Below, piece after piece: positions 35,672 through 44,512 of a stretch of DNA of 64,000 nucleotides. Location: NCBI GenBank assembly GCA_029262235.1, contig JAJCZU010000002.1:1116001-1180000 (forward strand), given 5' to 3'. A program made the position numbers and the translations under genes. Under the pieces are notes generated by a model. That model searched no databases and was not told the origin of the DNA. It was given only the letters and a program-made list of their open reading frames with translations. This DNA is from Candidatus Eiseniibacteriota bacterium. Its GTDB lineage: Bacteria > Orphanbacterota > Orphanbacteria > Orphanbacterales > Orphanbacteraceae. How positions within the stretch are numbered: position 1 is the first letter of the stretch; each line of letters starts with the position of its first letter.

Positions 35672-35714
35672 ATGGGCAACCTTTTCCTGAGAAGCAGCCG
35701 GAGGGGCTAACGGA

Positions 35715-38198
35715 ATGCACGATCGATTTACAGAACGCGTCCGCAAGGTCATGTATCTTGCGCGTGAAGAAGCAGGCCGCTTGCAGCACGACTACATCGG
35801 AACAGAACATCTGCTTCTCGGCATCGTTCGCGAAGGAGAGGGGATCGCCGCCACGGTGCTCCATAATCTCGGCCTGGATCTCGATCAGATCCGACAGGCG
35901 GTCGAGAACATGGTATCGGGGAGCGGGGGAACGCTCACGATCGGCGAGATTCCGTTTACGCCGCGCGCCAAGCGTGTGCTCGAACTCGCGGTGGAAGAAG
36001 CGCGGCTGCTGAGCCATAACTACGTCGGCACGGAACATCTGCTGCTCGGCCTCATTCGCGAAGGCGAAGGGGTTGCGGCGCGCGTGCTGATCGACCTCGG
36101 CGCGGACAAGAAGAAAGTACGCGAGGAGACGCTCAAGCTTCTCGGCGGCCATCCCGTCGGCAACACGCAGGCGCAGGCTCCGCAGAAAAGTGAAACGCCC
36201 GCACTCGACCAGTTCGGGCGCGATCTCACGACGCTCGCGCGCGAAGGAAAACTCGATCCCGTGATCGGACGCAACGGCGAAATCGAACGCGTGATCCAGG
36301 TTCTCTGCCGTCGCAAGAAAAACAATCCGGCCCTGATCGGCGAACCGGGCGTCGGCAAGACCGCCATCGCCGAAGGGCTCGCCGAGCGGATCGCTTCGAA
36401 CCACGTTCCGCATCTTCTGATGAACAAACGCCTCGTGACGCTCGACCTCGCGTCGATCGTCGCCGGCACGAAATATCGCGGCCAGTTCGAAGAGCGGCTC
36501 AAGGCCGTCATGAATGAAATCCGCGAATCCGACAACGTCATCATCTTCATCGACGAACTGCACACGATCGTCGGGGCCGGCGGCGCGGAAGGCGCCATCG
36601 ACGCTTCGAACATGCTGAAGCCGGCGCTCGCGCGCGGCGAACTGCAGTGCATCGGCGCGACCACGCTCGACGAATACCGCAAGCACATCGAAAAGGACGG
36701 CGCGCTCGAGCGTCGCTTCCAGCCGATCACGATCAACCCGCCGACCGTGCAGGAGACCATCCAGATCATCCGCGGACTGCGTGACAAGTACGAAGCGCAT
36801 CATCGCGCCGAGATCACGGACGATGCGATCACGGCCGCCGTCAAGCTGTCTGATCGCTTCATCAACGACCGCTTCCTGCCCGACAAGGCAATCGACATTA
36901 TCGACGAAGCGGGTTCGCGCGCGCGCCTCAGCGTGAGCGAGATCCCGAAGGACCTGAACGACATCGAGCGCAAGCTGAACCAGGTCACGCAGGAAAAAGA
37001 AGCGGCGATCTGTTCGCAGGAATTCGAAAAAGCCGCCGCGCTCCGCGACCAGGAGAAGGATCTCCGGAACCAGCTCCTCAATTTCCAGAAGGACTGGGAC
37101 GTGCAGAAGAAAGAGGACCGCGCCGTCGTCGATGTCGAAGACGTCGCGCAGGTCATCTCCGCGATTACGGGGATCCCGGTGCAGAAGCTCGAACGGACGG
37201 AGAGCGAAAAGCTTCTCCATATGGAAGACGGACTGCAGACGAAAGTCATCGGTCAGGCCGAAGCGGTCACGGCGATTTCGAAAGCGATTCGCAGAAACCG
37301 CGCCGGACTGCAGAATCCGAACCGCCCGATCGGGTCGTTCATCTTCCTCGGACCGACCGGTGTCGGGAAAACGGAACTCGCGCGCGTCATGTCCGAATTC
37401 CTGTTCGACGACCGCGATTCGCTGATCCGGATCGACATGTCCGAATACATGGAAAAATTTGCCGTGAGCCGTCTCGTCGGAGCGCCTCCGGGATACGTGG
37501 GATATGAAGAGGGCGGCCAGCTGACGGAGAAGGTCCGCAGAAAGCCGTATTCGATCGTGCTGCTCGACGAGATCGAGAAAGCGCACCCGGACGTCTTCAA
37601 TCTGCTGCTGCAGGTGCTCGAAGACGGCCAGCTGACGGACAGCTTCGGCCGCCGCGTCAATTTCCGGAACACGGTCATCATCATGACCTCGAACATCGGG
37701 GCCCGCCAGGTCAAGCAGGGAGGCTCGCTCGGCTTCCAGAAGGCCGGCGAGGACGTCAAGCAGGGGCTTCAGAGCGGCAAGTTCATGGATGAGCTGAAGA
37801 AAACGTTCAATCCCGAGTTCTTGAACCGCGTGGACGAAACCATTATCTTCCGTTCTCTGGTACGCGAGGATCTCGAGAAGATCGTGAACATCCTCTTCTC
37901 GGAAGTCGAAGGGCGGCTGATCGAGCACGATTTCACCGTCGAGCTCTCGGATGAGGCGAAGGAGCTGATCGTCGACAAGGGATACGACCCGGCCTACGGG
38001 GCGCGCCCGCTTCGGAAGACGATCCGTCAGCTCGTGGAAGATCCGCTTTCCGAGGAGATCCTCGGCGGCAATATCAAGCCGGGACAGAAGATCATCATCG
38101 GCCGCAAGGGCGACGTGCTCACGTTCAAGAAGCAGAAGGTGGCCAAGCCCGCGAAGAAGGCGGTCGCCGCGCCGGCATCAGACGAAGAAGACTCGTAG
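35715..38198 (+). CDS. clpC: AAA+ unfoldase ClpC
   Basis: ClpC unfolds substrates for the ClpP protease. The 827-residue protein has two N-terminal repeats ([15 protein letters not shown] and [15 protein letters not shown]). D1 carries Walker [10 protein letters not shown] (~residue 209). The middle domain has a UVR motif ([16 protein letters not shown], ~435-450) that distinguishes ClpC from ClpB and ClpA. D2 carries GPTGVGKTE (~547), and the ClpP-docking loop is SLGFQ (~672). No clpP is in the window. Upstream mcsA-mcsB suggests phospho-arginine-marked substrates. Confidence 0.95.
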   Translation: MHDRFTERVRKVMYLAREEAGRLQHDYIGTEHLLLGIVREGEGIAATVLHNLGLDLDQIRQAVENMVSGSGGTLTIGEIPFTPRAKRVLELAVEEARLLSHNYVGTEHLLLGLIREGEGVAARVLIDLGADKKKVREETLKLLGGHPVGNTQAQAPQKSETPALDQFGRDLTTLAREGKLDPVIGRNGEIERVIQVLCRRKKNNPALIGEPGVGKTAIAEGLAERIASNHVPHLLMNKRLVTLDLASIVAGTKYRGQFEERLKAVMNEIRESDNVIIFIDELHTIVGAGGAEGAIDASNMLKPALARGELQCIGATTLDEYRKHIEKDGALERRFQPITINPPTVQETIQIIRGLRDKYEAHHRAEITDDAITAAVKLSDRFINDRFLPDKAIDIIDEAGSRARLSVSEIPKDLNDIERKLNQVTQEKEAAICSQEFEKAAALRDQEKDLRNQLLNFQKDWDVQKKEDRAVVDVEDVAQVISAITGIPVQKLERTESEKLLHMEDGLQTKVIGQAEAVTAISKAIRRNRAGLQNPNRPIGSFIFLGPTGVGKTELARVMSEFLFDDRDSLIRIDMSEYMEKFAVSRLVGAPPGYVGYEEGGQLTEKVRRKPYSIVLLDEIEKAHPDVFNLLLQVLEDGQLTDSFGRRVNFRNTVIIMTSNIGARQVKQGGSLGFQKAGEDVKQGLQSGKFMDELKKTFNPEFLNRVDETIIFRSLVREDLEKIVNILFSEVEGRLIEHDFTVELSDEAKELIVDKGYDPAYGARPLRKTIRQLVEDPLSEEILGGNIKPGQKIIIGRKGDVLTFKKQKVAKPAKKAVAAPASDEEDS

Positions 38199-38229
38199 AA
38201 GCGAAGCTTCTCGCACTACATACGAACGT

Positions 38230-40509
38230 ATGAGAATTTGTGGGGACGTAATTCTCAAGATCATTGCGGGGGGGAAGTCCTTTCTTCTCCCCCTTCTTTT
38301 TGCCATGCATATGCTCGCGCCGGCTCTCGCAGGCGCGCAGACCGTGCAGTCGATCGACGTCAGAGGCGCGACGCGGATCAAGGCCGCATCGGTCGTCAAG
38401 ACGTTCGGGATCCAGCCGGGTGACCGGTACTCGGGCGACGAAATCGCCGAGGGGATCCGCAACCTCTACGCTACCCGCCAGTTCCGGACCGTGGCAATCG
38501 AGCGCCGGGCGCTCGACGGCGGCGACTTCGCTCTCACGATCGAGATCGAAGAGCGCACCGTGCTCGGAGACTTCTCCTACCAGGGCAACGACAAACTCAA
38601 AAAAGACGACCTGAAAGAGGAAACGATCCTGCGTCGCGGGCTCGTGCTCTCGGACCGCTCTCTCTTTCGCGAAAAAGTCCGTATCCAGAATCTCTACAAG
38701 GAGAAAGGGTACAGGAGCGCCACTGTAGAGTGGGAGCTTGCTGAGGCCGATACCGGCGGGCGCCAGTCCGTCGTCTATCGGATCGACGAAGGCAACAAGG
38801 TCAAGGTGAAGAAGGTCGTTGTGCAGGGCGCGGACAAGCTCGGCGAGGGCAAAGTCCGCGGCGAGATGAAGACGAAGCCAGACAACTGGTATCGAAGCGG
38901 CGACTTCAAGGAAGAGGAATTCGAAGGGGACAAGACGCTGATCGAGCGTCTCTATGCGAAGAACGGTTATCTGGATGCCCGCGTCGATTCGACGACGGTC
39001 GTGGTGGCGAAGAACGGCAAGGACCTGACGGTCAAGGTGTTCGTGACCGAGGGCGAGCAGTTCCGCATGGGCAGCGTCAGGTTCGAGGGGAATGAACAGT
39101 TCGAAACCGACGTGCTCCGGCGCACGATGAGACTGCGCCCCGGCGATGTATTCGATCAGGAAAAGTACGAGTTCTCGATCGGCGAACTCTACGGCGTGTA
39201 TTCCGAAGAGGGATACATCTTCACGAACATCATCCCCGAGCGAACGCCCAAGGGTCAGGTCATCGATATCGCTTTCTATATTACCGAGGGCGATCCCGCG
39301 CGAATCGATCGCGTCAACATCGCGGGCAACAACAAGACGAAAGAGCGCACGATCAGGCGCGAACTCGTCGTGGCGCCGGGCGATCTCTTCAAGCGCTCCC
39401 GGATCATCCGGTCGCAGCGTGAACTCATGCAGCTCGGATTCTTCCAGGACATTCGCTTCGACTATCAGCCCGTGCGCGGCACCGACCGGATCGACATCAC
39501 GTTCGATGTCGTGGAGCGGACGACCGGCGAAGCGAGCATGGGGGCGGGATTCAGCTCGCTCAATGGAGCCACCGGGTTCCTGCGACTGTCGCAGGGGAAC
39601 CTGTTCGGCGGCGGGGAACGCGTGAACCTCACGTGGGAATTCGGCGACTTCCAGCAGATCGAACTTTCGTACACCGAACCCTGGCTTTTCGATACACCGA
39701 CGTCCGCCGGCTTCGACATCACCTCGGTGCGGCGCAACTGGGACTCGTACGTCGAGAAGCGAAAGGGGGGCGGGGTGCGCCTCGGCCGCCGCCTGCCGTG
39801 GCTCGATTATTCGCGAGTGGACGCCGCGTATCGGATCGAAGAACGCACGATCGACCCGGACGAGGACGCGAGTGAATCCGTGCAGAACGCTGCGGGAACG
39901 CGCACGCTTTCGTCGACACGACTTTCGTTCACGCGCAATTCCACCGACCGGCTGTTCCATCCGACGAGCGGCTCGGTCAACATTCTCGTAGGCGAATGGG
40001 CGGGCGGGATTCTCGCCGGCTCGACCGACTACCAGCAGTACGAAGTGGAAACGCGGTGGTATTACCCGTCGTTCTGGAAATTCTTCCTGGGGCTGCGCGC
40101 ACGGATCGGTGTCGTGGACGGACTCGACAAACCATCCACCGTACCGCTTTACAAACGCTATCGCCTGGGCGGCACCGGAGTCTGGGGGCTGCGGGGATAC
40201 GACGACCGCGCGGTCGTACCGGACGGAAACTCGTTCGACTTCGGCGGGCGCACCATGTTGATTCTGTCGGCTGAATACAAATTCCCGATCGCGGATCCGT
40301 CGATTTTCGGCCTGTTCTTCTTCGACGCCGGCAATTCATGGAACAGCTTCGAAGAGATTCGGCCTAACGATTTGAAGCGCGGCGCCGGATTCGGGGTCCG
40401 TTTCCAGATCCCGATGCTGGGCCAGATGGGCTTCGATATGGGATACGGACTCGACAAGGACGGCGGAGGAGCCTGGGAACCCCACTTCCAGCTCGGCTCG
40501 CTCTTCTAG
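38230..40509 (+). CDS. bamA: Outer-membrane protein assembly factor BamA
   Basis: BamA is the Omp85 core that folds beta-barrels into the outer membrane. The 759-residue protein has an N-terminal signal peptide (hydrophobic core SFLLPLLFAMHMLAPALA, residues ~17-34). Five POTRA domains follow (QTVQSIDVRG ... TGEASMGAGF), then a 16-strand barrel with the lid-lock region RLGGTGVWGLRGYDD. The mature end is LGSLF. ATG 38230 lacks a clear Shine-Dalgarno sequence. ATG 38305 and 38311 are in frame but would leave a truncated signal peptide. A strong terminator-like hairpin lies within codons 13-22. skp follows after 144 nt. Confidence 0.93.
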   Translation: MRICGDVILKIIAGGKSFLLPLLFAMHMLAPALAGAQTVQSIDVRGATRIKAASVVKTFGIQPGDRYSGDEIAEGIRNLYATRQFRTVAIERRALDGGDFALTIEIEERTVLGDFSYQGNDKLKKDDLKEETILRRGLVLSDRSLFREKVRIQNLYKEKGYRSATVEWELAEADTGGRQSVVYRIDEGNKVKVKKVVVQGADKLGEGKVRGEMKTKPDNWYRSGDFKEEEFEGDKTLIERLYAKNGYLDARVDSTTVVVAKNGKDLTVKVFVTEGEQFRMGSVRFEGNEQFETDVLRRTMRLRPGDVFDQEKYEFSIGELYGVYSEEGYIFTNIIPERTPKGQVIDIAFYITEGDPARIDRVNIAGNNKTKERTIRRELVVAPGDLFKRSRIIRSQRELMQLGFFQDIRFDYQPVRGTDRIDITFDVVERTTGEASMGAGFSSLNGATGFLRLSQGNLFGGGERVNLTWEFGDFQQIELSYTEPWLFDTPTSAGFDITSVRRNWDSYVEKRKGGGVRLGRRLPWLDYSRVDAAYRIEERTIDPDEDASESVQNAAGTRTLSSTRLSFTRNSTDRLFHPTSGSVNILVGEWAGGILAGSTDYQQYEVETRWYYPSFWKFFLGLRARIGVVDGLDKPSTVPLYKRYRLGGTGVWGLRGYDDRAVVPDGNSFDFGGRTMLILSAEYKFPIADPSIFGLFFFDAGNSWNSFEEIRPNDLKRGAGFGVRFQIPMLGQMGFDMGYGLDKDGGGAWEPHFQLGSLF
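38268..38301 (+). terminator. Rho-independent terminator-like hairpin inside the bamA 5' coding region
   Basis: G38268-G38277 pairs with C38284-C38293 in a 10-bp stem with one G-U pair and a 6-nt loop (TCCTTT). It is followed at once by TTCTTTTT (38294-38301). The geometry is that of a classical terminator, 70 nt after the clpC stop, yet it lies inside the bamA signal-peptide codons. Confidence 0.6.
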
Positions 40510-40518
40510 CGACGCCGC

Positions 40519-40547
40519 TTGAACTTACCTGCCCGCATTGCCACAAT
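40519..40547 (+). promoter_or_regulatory. Weak putative promoter upstream of skp
   Basis: TTGAAC (40519-40524), a 17-nt spacer and CACAAT (40542-40547) lie shortly after the bamA stop. The match is partial. The rest of the gap holds a 6-bp hairpin (40615-40631) and a 17-codon mini-ORF that ends on the skp start. Confidence 0.3.
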
Positions 40548-40603
40548 GGAGTGCCTGTCAGGGAACCCGGCGCGATCAGCCCGTGTTTCCCCCGCAGCAC
40601 ATC

Positions 40604-40657
40604 ATGCATGCCCGTGAGAAACGCATTCTCATGCCAATTAGGAGGCGTAGTATATGA
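40604..40657 (+). CDS. Possible 17-codon leader ORF overlapping the skp start
   Basis: ATG 40604 opens a 17-codon frame (MHAREKRILMPIRRRSI) whose TGA at 40655-40657 overlaps the skp ATG at 40654. The skp Shine-Dalgarno sequence AGGAGG lies inside it. The peptide is very basic. No Shine-Dalgarno sequence precedes its own start, so it may be chance. Confidence 0.2.
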   Translation: MHAREKRILMPIRRRSI

Positions 40658-41178
40658 AATGGGGAATGATCGGAATCGCCCTGACGGCTCTTCTGCTCTC
40701 GACCGGAGACGCGCTCGCTGAGTCAAAAATCGGGTATATCGATTCGGCGCGCATTTTCGCCGAGTACAAAGGGACCGAGGACGCACAGCGCACCTTCGAC
40801 TCCGAGGTGGAGCAGTGGGAGCAGCAGGCGCAGGGCCTCAAGACGCAGCTCGACTCGCTCGAAGGCGAGTATCAGCGCCAGAGCCTGATGCTCTCGGAGA
40901 CGCGCAAGAGAGAGCGCCAGCAGGAGATCCTGACGAAGCGCCAGGAGTACGAGACCTTCGTACAGTCCGTCTGGGGCCCGCAGGGCAAGCTCGCCGTGAA
41001 GAATTCGGAACTGGTCCAGCCGATCGTGGAACTGATCAACGTCATTCTGCAGCGTCTGGGCGTGGAAGAGGACTATGCGATCGTGTTCGACGCCTCGCTG
41101 GGGGGGATCGTCTACGCAGCCGAAGGAATCGATCTGACGGACAGAATCATCGAGGAGCTCAATCAAGGCGTGCAATAG
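40654..41178 (+). CDS. skp: Periplasmic chaperone of the Skp/OmpH family
   Basis: Skp holds unfolded outer-membrane proteins on their way to BamA. The 174-residue protein has a signal peptide ending ALAES, the family's first strand KIGYIDSARIF, a long charged coiled-coil (residues ~45-100) and the closing strand DYAIVFDASLGGIVYA. AGGAGG precedes the ATG. bamA-skp-lpxD is a conserved order in many diderms. Confidence 0.9.
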   Translation: MKWGMIGIALTALLLSTGDALAESKIGYIDSARIFAEYKGTEDAQRTFDSEVEQWEQQAQGLKTQLDSLEGEYQRQSLMLSETRKRERQQEILTKRQEYETFVQSVWGPQGKLAVKNSELVQPIVELINVILQRLGVEEDYAIVFDASLGGIVYAAEGIDLTDRIIEELNQGVQ

Positions 41179-41185
41179 TTTCTTC

Positions 41186-41204
41186 GGCGGGGAAATGCCT
41201 CGCC
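41186..41204 (+). terminator. Hairpin after skp
   Basis: GGCGGGG (41186-41192) pairs with CCTCGCC (41198-41204), with one G-U pair and a 5-nt loop, 8 nt past the skp stop. There is no U-tract. Together with a promoter-like sequence downstream it may mark a transcript boundary. Confidence 0.35.
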
Positions 41205-41252
41205 AACTCATGCAGGAATAACAAGTTACGGCCTGAAATGGGGATAATTGCC

Positions 41253-41282
41253 TTGACGTTCCCGTTCACCGGTCAGTAGGAT
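41253..41282 (+). promoter_or_regulatory. Putative promoter of the lpxD-led operon
   Basis: TTGACG (41253-41258), an 18-nt spacer and TAGGAT (41277-41282) end 10 nt before ATG 41293. Transcription would start only a few bases before the start codon. The AGGA in the -10 could instead be the Shine-Dalgarno sequence, so the reading is ambiguous. Confidence 0.4.
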
Positions 41283-41292
41283 CAATGCCGCC

Positions 41293-42345
41293 ATGAAGCT
41301 ATCTGAAATCGTGGAGCGCGTCGGAGGAAAACTCCGCGGCGACGGTTCTATCGAGATCACCGGTGTGGCGGGAATTCGCGAAGCGCAGGAGGGCGATATC
41401 ACCTTTATTGCGGACTCGCGTTATGAAGCTTTTCTGGCTTCGACCCGCGCCTCGGCAGTGATCCTCGCGAAAAACGGGGACCTCGGTGATATCGACAAAG
41501 CCGTTGTCATCGTGAACGAGAATCCATACGTCGCGTTCCTGAGAGCCATTGAAATCTTCTCGCCCCGCGATCACGACGATCCGCGGGGAGTGCATCCGAC
41601 TGCCGTGATCGGCGAGGGCGTCGAACTCGGCGAACGGATCACGATCGGCGCGCACGTCGTCGTGGAAGACCACTGCGCGATCGGTGCCGGAACGCGGATC
41701 CTTGCGGGAAGCTATATAGGATTCCGATCGCGGGTCGGCGCCGACTGCATGATCTTTCCGAACGTAACGGTGCGCGAAGATTCGGCGATCGGCGACCGCG
41801 TGATCATTCACAGCGGCACGGTTGTGGGGTCGGACGGTTTCGGCTTCGCCACGACCGGTGGAAAGCACACGAAGATTCCGCAGATCGGGCGCGTCGTGAT
41901 CGATGACGATGTCGAGATCGGTTCGAACGTTTCGATCGATCGCGCGACAACCGGAATCACGCACATACACAGCGGCACGAAGATCGACAACCTCGTGCAG
42001 ATCGCGCACAACGTCGTGATCGGCGAGAACTCGCTCATCGTTGCGCAGGTCGGGATTTCCGGCAGCACGGAAATCGGAAGAAACGTGACAATCGCCGGAC
42101 AGGCCGGAGTCATCGGCCACATCACGATCGGGGACAACGTACAGGTTGCAGCGCAGTCGGGGGTCGTCAAGTCGGTCCCGGCGAATACACAGGTGAGCGG
42201 CTTCCCCGCGAGAGAGCACTCTGTCAGCCGGCGCATCTGGGCGGCCATTGCGAAGCTGCCGGACCTCGTGAAGACGATCAAACGCCTCTCGAAGCGGGTC
42301 GATGAGCTCGAAAAGCAGCTCGACTCCAAATCGATCTCCCAATAA
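41293..42345 (+). CDS. lpxD: UDP-3-O-acyl-glucosamine N-acyltransferase
   Basis: LpxD adds the N-linked acyl chain in the third step of lipid A synthesis. The 350-residue protein has the N-terminal uridine-binding domain ([20 protein letters not shown]) and a left-handed beta-helix of hexapeptide repeats. The catalytic histidine is in [13 protein letters not shown], and a C-terminal helix follows. It opens the 21-gene run that ends at 62479. Confidence 0.95.
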   Translation: MKLSEIVERVGGKLRGDGSIEITGVAGIREAQEGDITFIADSRYEAFLASTRASAVILAKNGDLGDIDKAVVIVNENPYVAFLRAIEIFSPRDHDDPRGVHPTAVIGEGVELGERITIGAHVVVEDHCAIGAGTRILAGSYIGFRSRVGADCMIFPNVTVREDSAIGDRVIIHSGTVVGSDGFGFATTGGKHTKIPQIGRVVIDDDVEIGSNVSIDRATTGITHIHSGTKIDNLVQIAHNVVIGENSLIVAQVGISGSTEIGRNVTIAGQAGVIGHITIGDNVQVAAQSGVVKSVPANTQVSGFPAREHSVSRRIWAAIAKLPDLVKTIKRLSKRVDELEKQLDSKSISQ

Positions 42346-42365
42346 TTCAATAAGGGTTTCACCAC

Positions 42366-43688
42366 TTGCGCGAAAATCAGAGAACGATCGAGAGAGAAGT
42401 CACGTTCAGCGGCGTCGGACTTCATACGGGCGTGGCGGTCGACATGCGTTTCCGTCCGGCGCCCCCGAACACGGGCATCAAATTCCATCGCACGGATCTC
42501 GGAGTCGAGATCGTGGCGGATATCGCGAATGCGCCCGACCTGGCGGGAAGCATCCGTCGCACGATCCTCGGATCGGGCGACGAGCGTGTCAGCACGGTCG
42601 AACACGTCCTGGCGGCCGCCGTCGGACTCGGCATCGACAACATGGTGATCGATCTGAACGCCGAGGAACCGGCCGAGCCGGATGGAAGCGCGCTTCCTTA
42701 TGTGGAACTGCTGCGCACCGCCGGTCTCGTCGAGCAATCCGAAAAGCGCTTCTTTCTCGAGATCCGCAAACCCATCTCACTGCAGGAAAACGGCATTGAA
42801 CTGATTGCGCTGCCGCACGACGGCTTCCGCATCAGCTATACGCTGCAGTACGACGACCCCGCGATCGGAACGCAGCACATGGTGATCGATGTCGACGAAG
42901 AGACGTTCATCGACCAGATCGCGCCGGCGCGCACGTTTGCGCTCGGCTCCGAAGTCGCCGCGCTGAAAGAGATGGGTCTTATCAAGGGCGGCAGTTACGA
43001 CAATGCGATCGTCGTAACCGAGGGAGCTACGAAAAGCAACGAACCGCTTCGTTTCGACGACGAGTTCGTACGCCATAAAATTCTGGATTTGATCGGCGAT
43101 CTTTTCCTGACCGGACTTCCCATCAAGGGCCACATCATTGCGCACAAATCCGGACACTCGACAAACGTGAAACTGGCGCGGCTCCTACGCAGCTACGCAG
43201 AAACCAAGTACGGTCCCACAATGAAGCTGAGGCACGAGACCCCCATGCAGACACAATTCGACATTCATGAAATCATGAAGATTCTCCCGCACCGATACCC
43301 GTTTCTCCTCGTCGACAAGATCATCGACCTGGGGCCGAAACATGTGACGGCTATCAAGAACGTTACGATGAACGAACCGTTCTTTATGGGACATTTTCCG
43401 GGGCACCCGATCATGCCGGCCGTTCTCATCATCGAGGCGATGGCGCAGGCAGGGGGGATTCTGCTGCTGAACTCGGGCGGCAATCCCGCGGAAAAACTCG
43501 TATACTTCATGGGAATCGATAACGCGAAATTCCGAAAGCCGGTCCTTCCCGGCGATACGCTCCGATTCGAGCTGAAACTCATCAGGCTGAAGACCCGTAT
43601 CTGCAAGATGCGCGGGGAAGCCTACGTGGGGGATGATCTCGTGGCGGAAGCCGACCTTTTGTCAACCATCGTCGATCGACAGGAATAG
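42366..43688 (+). CDS. lpxC/fabZ: Fused UDP-3-O-acyl-GlcNAc deacetylase / 3-hydroxyacyl-ACP dehydratase
   Basis: The 440-residue protein joins LpxC (residues ~1-285) to FabZ (~290-440). LpxC shows the zinc and catalytic motifs HVLAAAVGLGIDN, HKILDLIGDL and HKSGHSTN; it makes the committed step of lipid A synthesis. FabZ carries the catalytic histidine in LPHRYPFLLVD (~residue 309) and the acid in FPGHPIMPAVLIIEAMAQ; it dehydrates hydroxyacyl-ACP for fatty acids. Fusion links the two competing users of hydroxyacyl-ACP and is known from Bacteroidetes and relatives. TTG 42366 is preceded by AAGGG. Confidence 0.95.
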   Translation: MRENQRTIEREVTFSGVGLHTGVAVDMRFRPAPPNTGIKFHRTDLGVEIVADIANAPDLAGSIRRTILGSGDERVSTVEHVLAAAVGLGIDNMVIDLNAEEPAEPDGSALPYVELLRTAGLVEQSEKRFFLEIRKPISLQENGIELIALPHDGFRISYTLQYDDPAIGTQHMVIDVDEETFIDQIAPARTFALGSEVAALKEMGLIKGGSYDNAIVVTEGATKSNEPLRFDDEFVRHKILDLIGDLFLTGLPIKGHIIAHKSGHSTNVKLARLLRSYAETKYGPTMKLRHETPMQTQFDIHEIMKILPHRYPFLLVDKIIDLGPKHVTAIKNVTMNEPFFMGHFPGHPIMPAVLIIEAMAQAGGILLLNSGGNPAEKLVYFMGIDNAKFRKPVLPGDTLRFELKLIRLKTRICKMRGEAYVGDDLVAEADLLSTIVDRQE

Positions 43689-43696
43689 AAAGCAAC

Positions 43697-44491
43697 ATGA
43701 GCAGCGAACCCAAGTTGGCAGAATCCCTGATACACCCCACCGCAATCGTGGAAGAAGGGGCGGAGATCGGGAAGAACGTCCGGATCGGGCCGCATTCCTG
43801 GATCCGTGAGAACGTCGTCATCGGAGACGACTGTGTAATCGGCGCGAACGTCGTCATCGAAGGATGGACGAGCATCGGCCGCGGATGCACGGTTTATCAC
43901 TCGGCCGTCGTCGGAGCCCCCCCGCAGGATCTGAAGTACCGGGGCGACAGAAGCTACGTCGAAATCGGCGAGCACAACGTCATCCGCGAGTTCGTCACGA
44001 TCAACCTCGCGACCTCGCCCGAAGGCGTCACGCGAATCGGCGACCACAATCTGCTGATGGCATATGTCCACGTGGCACACGAGTGCGAGATCGGGAATCA
44101 CACGATCATCGCCAACGCCGTGAATCTGGCCGGCCACGTAACAGTCGAAGACTACGCGACGATCGGGGGCGTCTCACCCGTCCACCAGTTCGTGCGCATC
44201 GGAGCACACAGCTTCATCGGAGGCGGCTCGCGCGTCGCGAAGGACGTACCGCCTTTCGTTCTCGCAGCCGGCAATCCGCTTCGCGTCGGCGGCATCAACG
44301 TCGTCGGCCTCACGAGGCGCGGTTTCGATTCCGACGTCAAGAGTCACCTCATTCGAGCCTACAAAATCCTGTTTCGCAGTGACAGGAACACGTCGCAGGC
44401 AATTGCAGCGATTCGCGCCGAGATCCCGATGACCCCCGAGGTCGAGCGCTTCGTGCAGTTCATCGAGTCTTCGGAACGGGGCATCATCTAA
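43697..44491 (+). CDS. lpxA: UDP-GlcNAc O-acyltransferase
   Basis: LpxA starts lipid A synthesis by adding a hydroxyacyl chain to UDP-GlcNAc. The 264-residue protein is a hexapeptide-repeat beta-helix with the catalytic histidine in AYVHVAHECEIGNH. The C-terminal helical part (GFDSDVKSHLIRAYKILF) is typical of LpxA. It lies 9 nt after lpxC/fabZ. Confidence 0.95.
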   Translation: MSSEPKLAESLIHPTAIVEEGAEIGKNVRIGPHSWIRENVVIGDDCVIGANVVIEGWTSIGRGCTVYHSAVVGAPPQDLKYRGDRSYVEIGEHNVIREFVTINLATSPEGVTRIGDHNLLMAYVHVAHECEIGNHTIIANAVNLAGHVTVEDYATIGGVSPVHQFVRIGAHSFIGGGSRVAKDVPPFVLAAGNPLRVGGINVVGLTRRGFDSDVKSHLIRAYKILFRSDRNTSQAIAAIRAEIPMTPEVERFVQFIESSERGII

Positions 44492-44512
44492 ACCGGAGCT
44501 TCGGTTCATCTC

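Noticed and set aside
35670-37928. Long minus-strand frame (752 codons) opposite clpC, and similar ones opposite nadB (50032-52095), bamA (38125-39960), waaA (47506-49371) and msbA (58152-60035)
   Set aside because: They mirror well-conserved plus-strand genes, lack recognisable domains, and are rich in Arg/Asp/His as expected for antisense frames of GC-rich codon usage.
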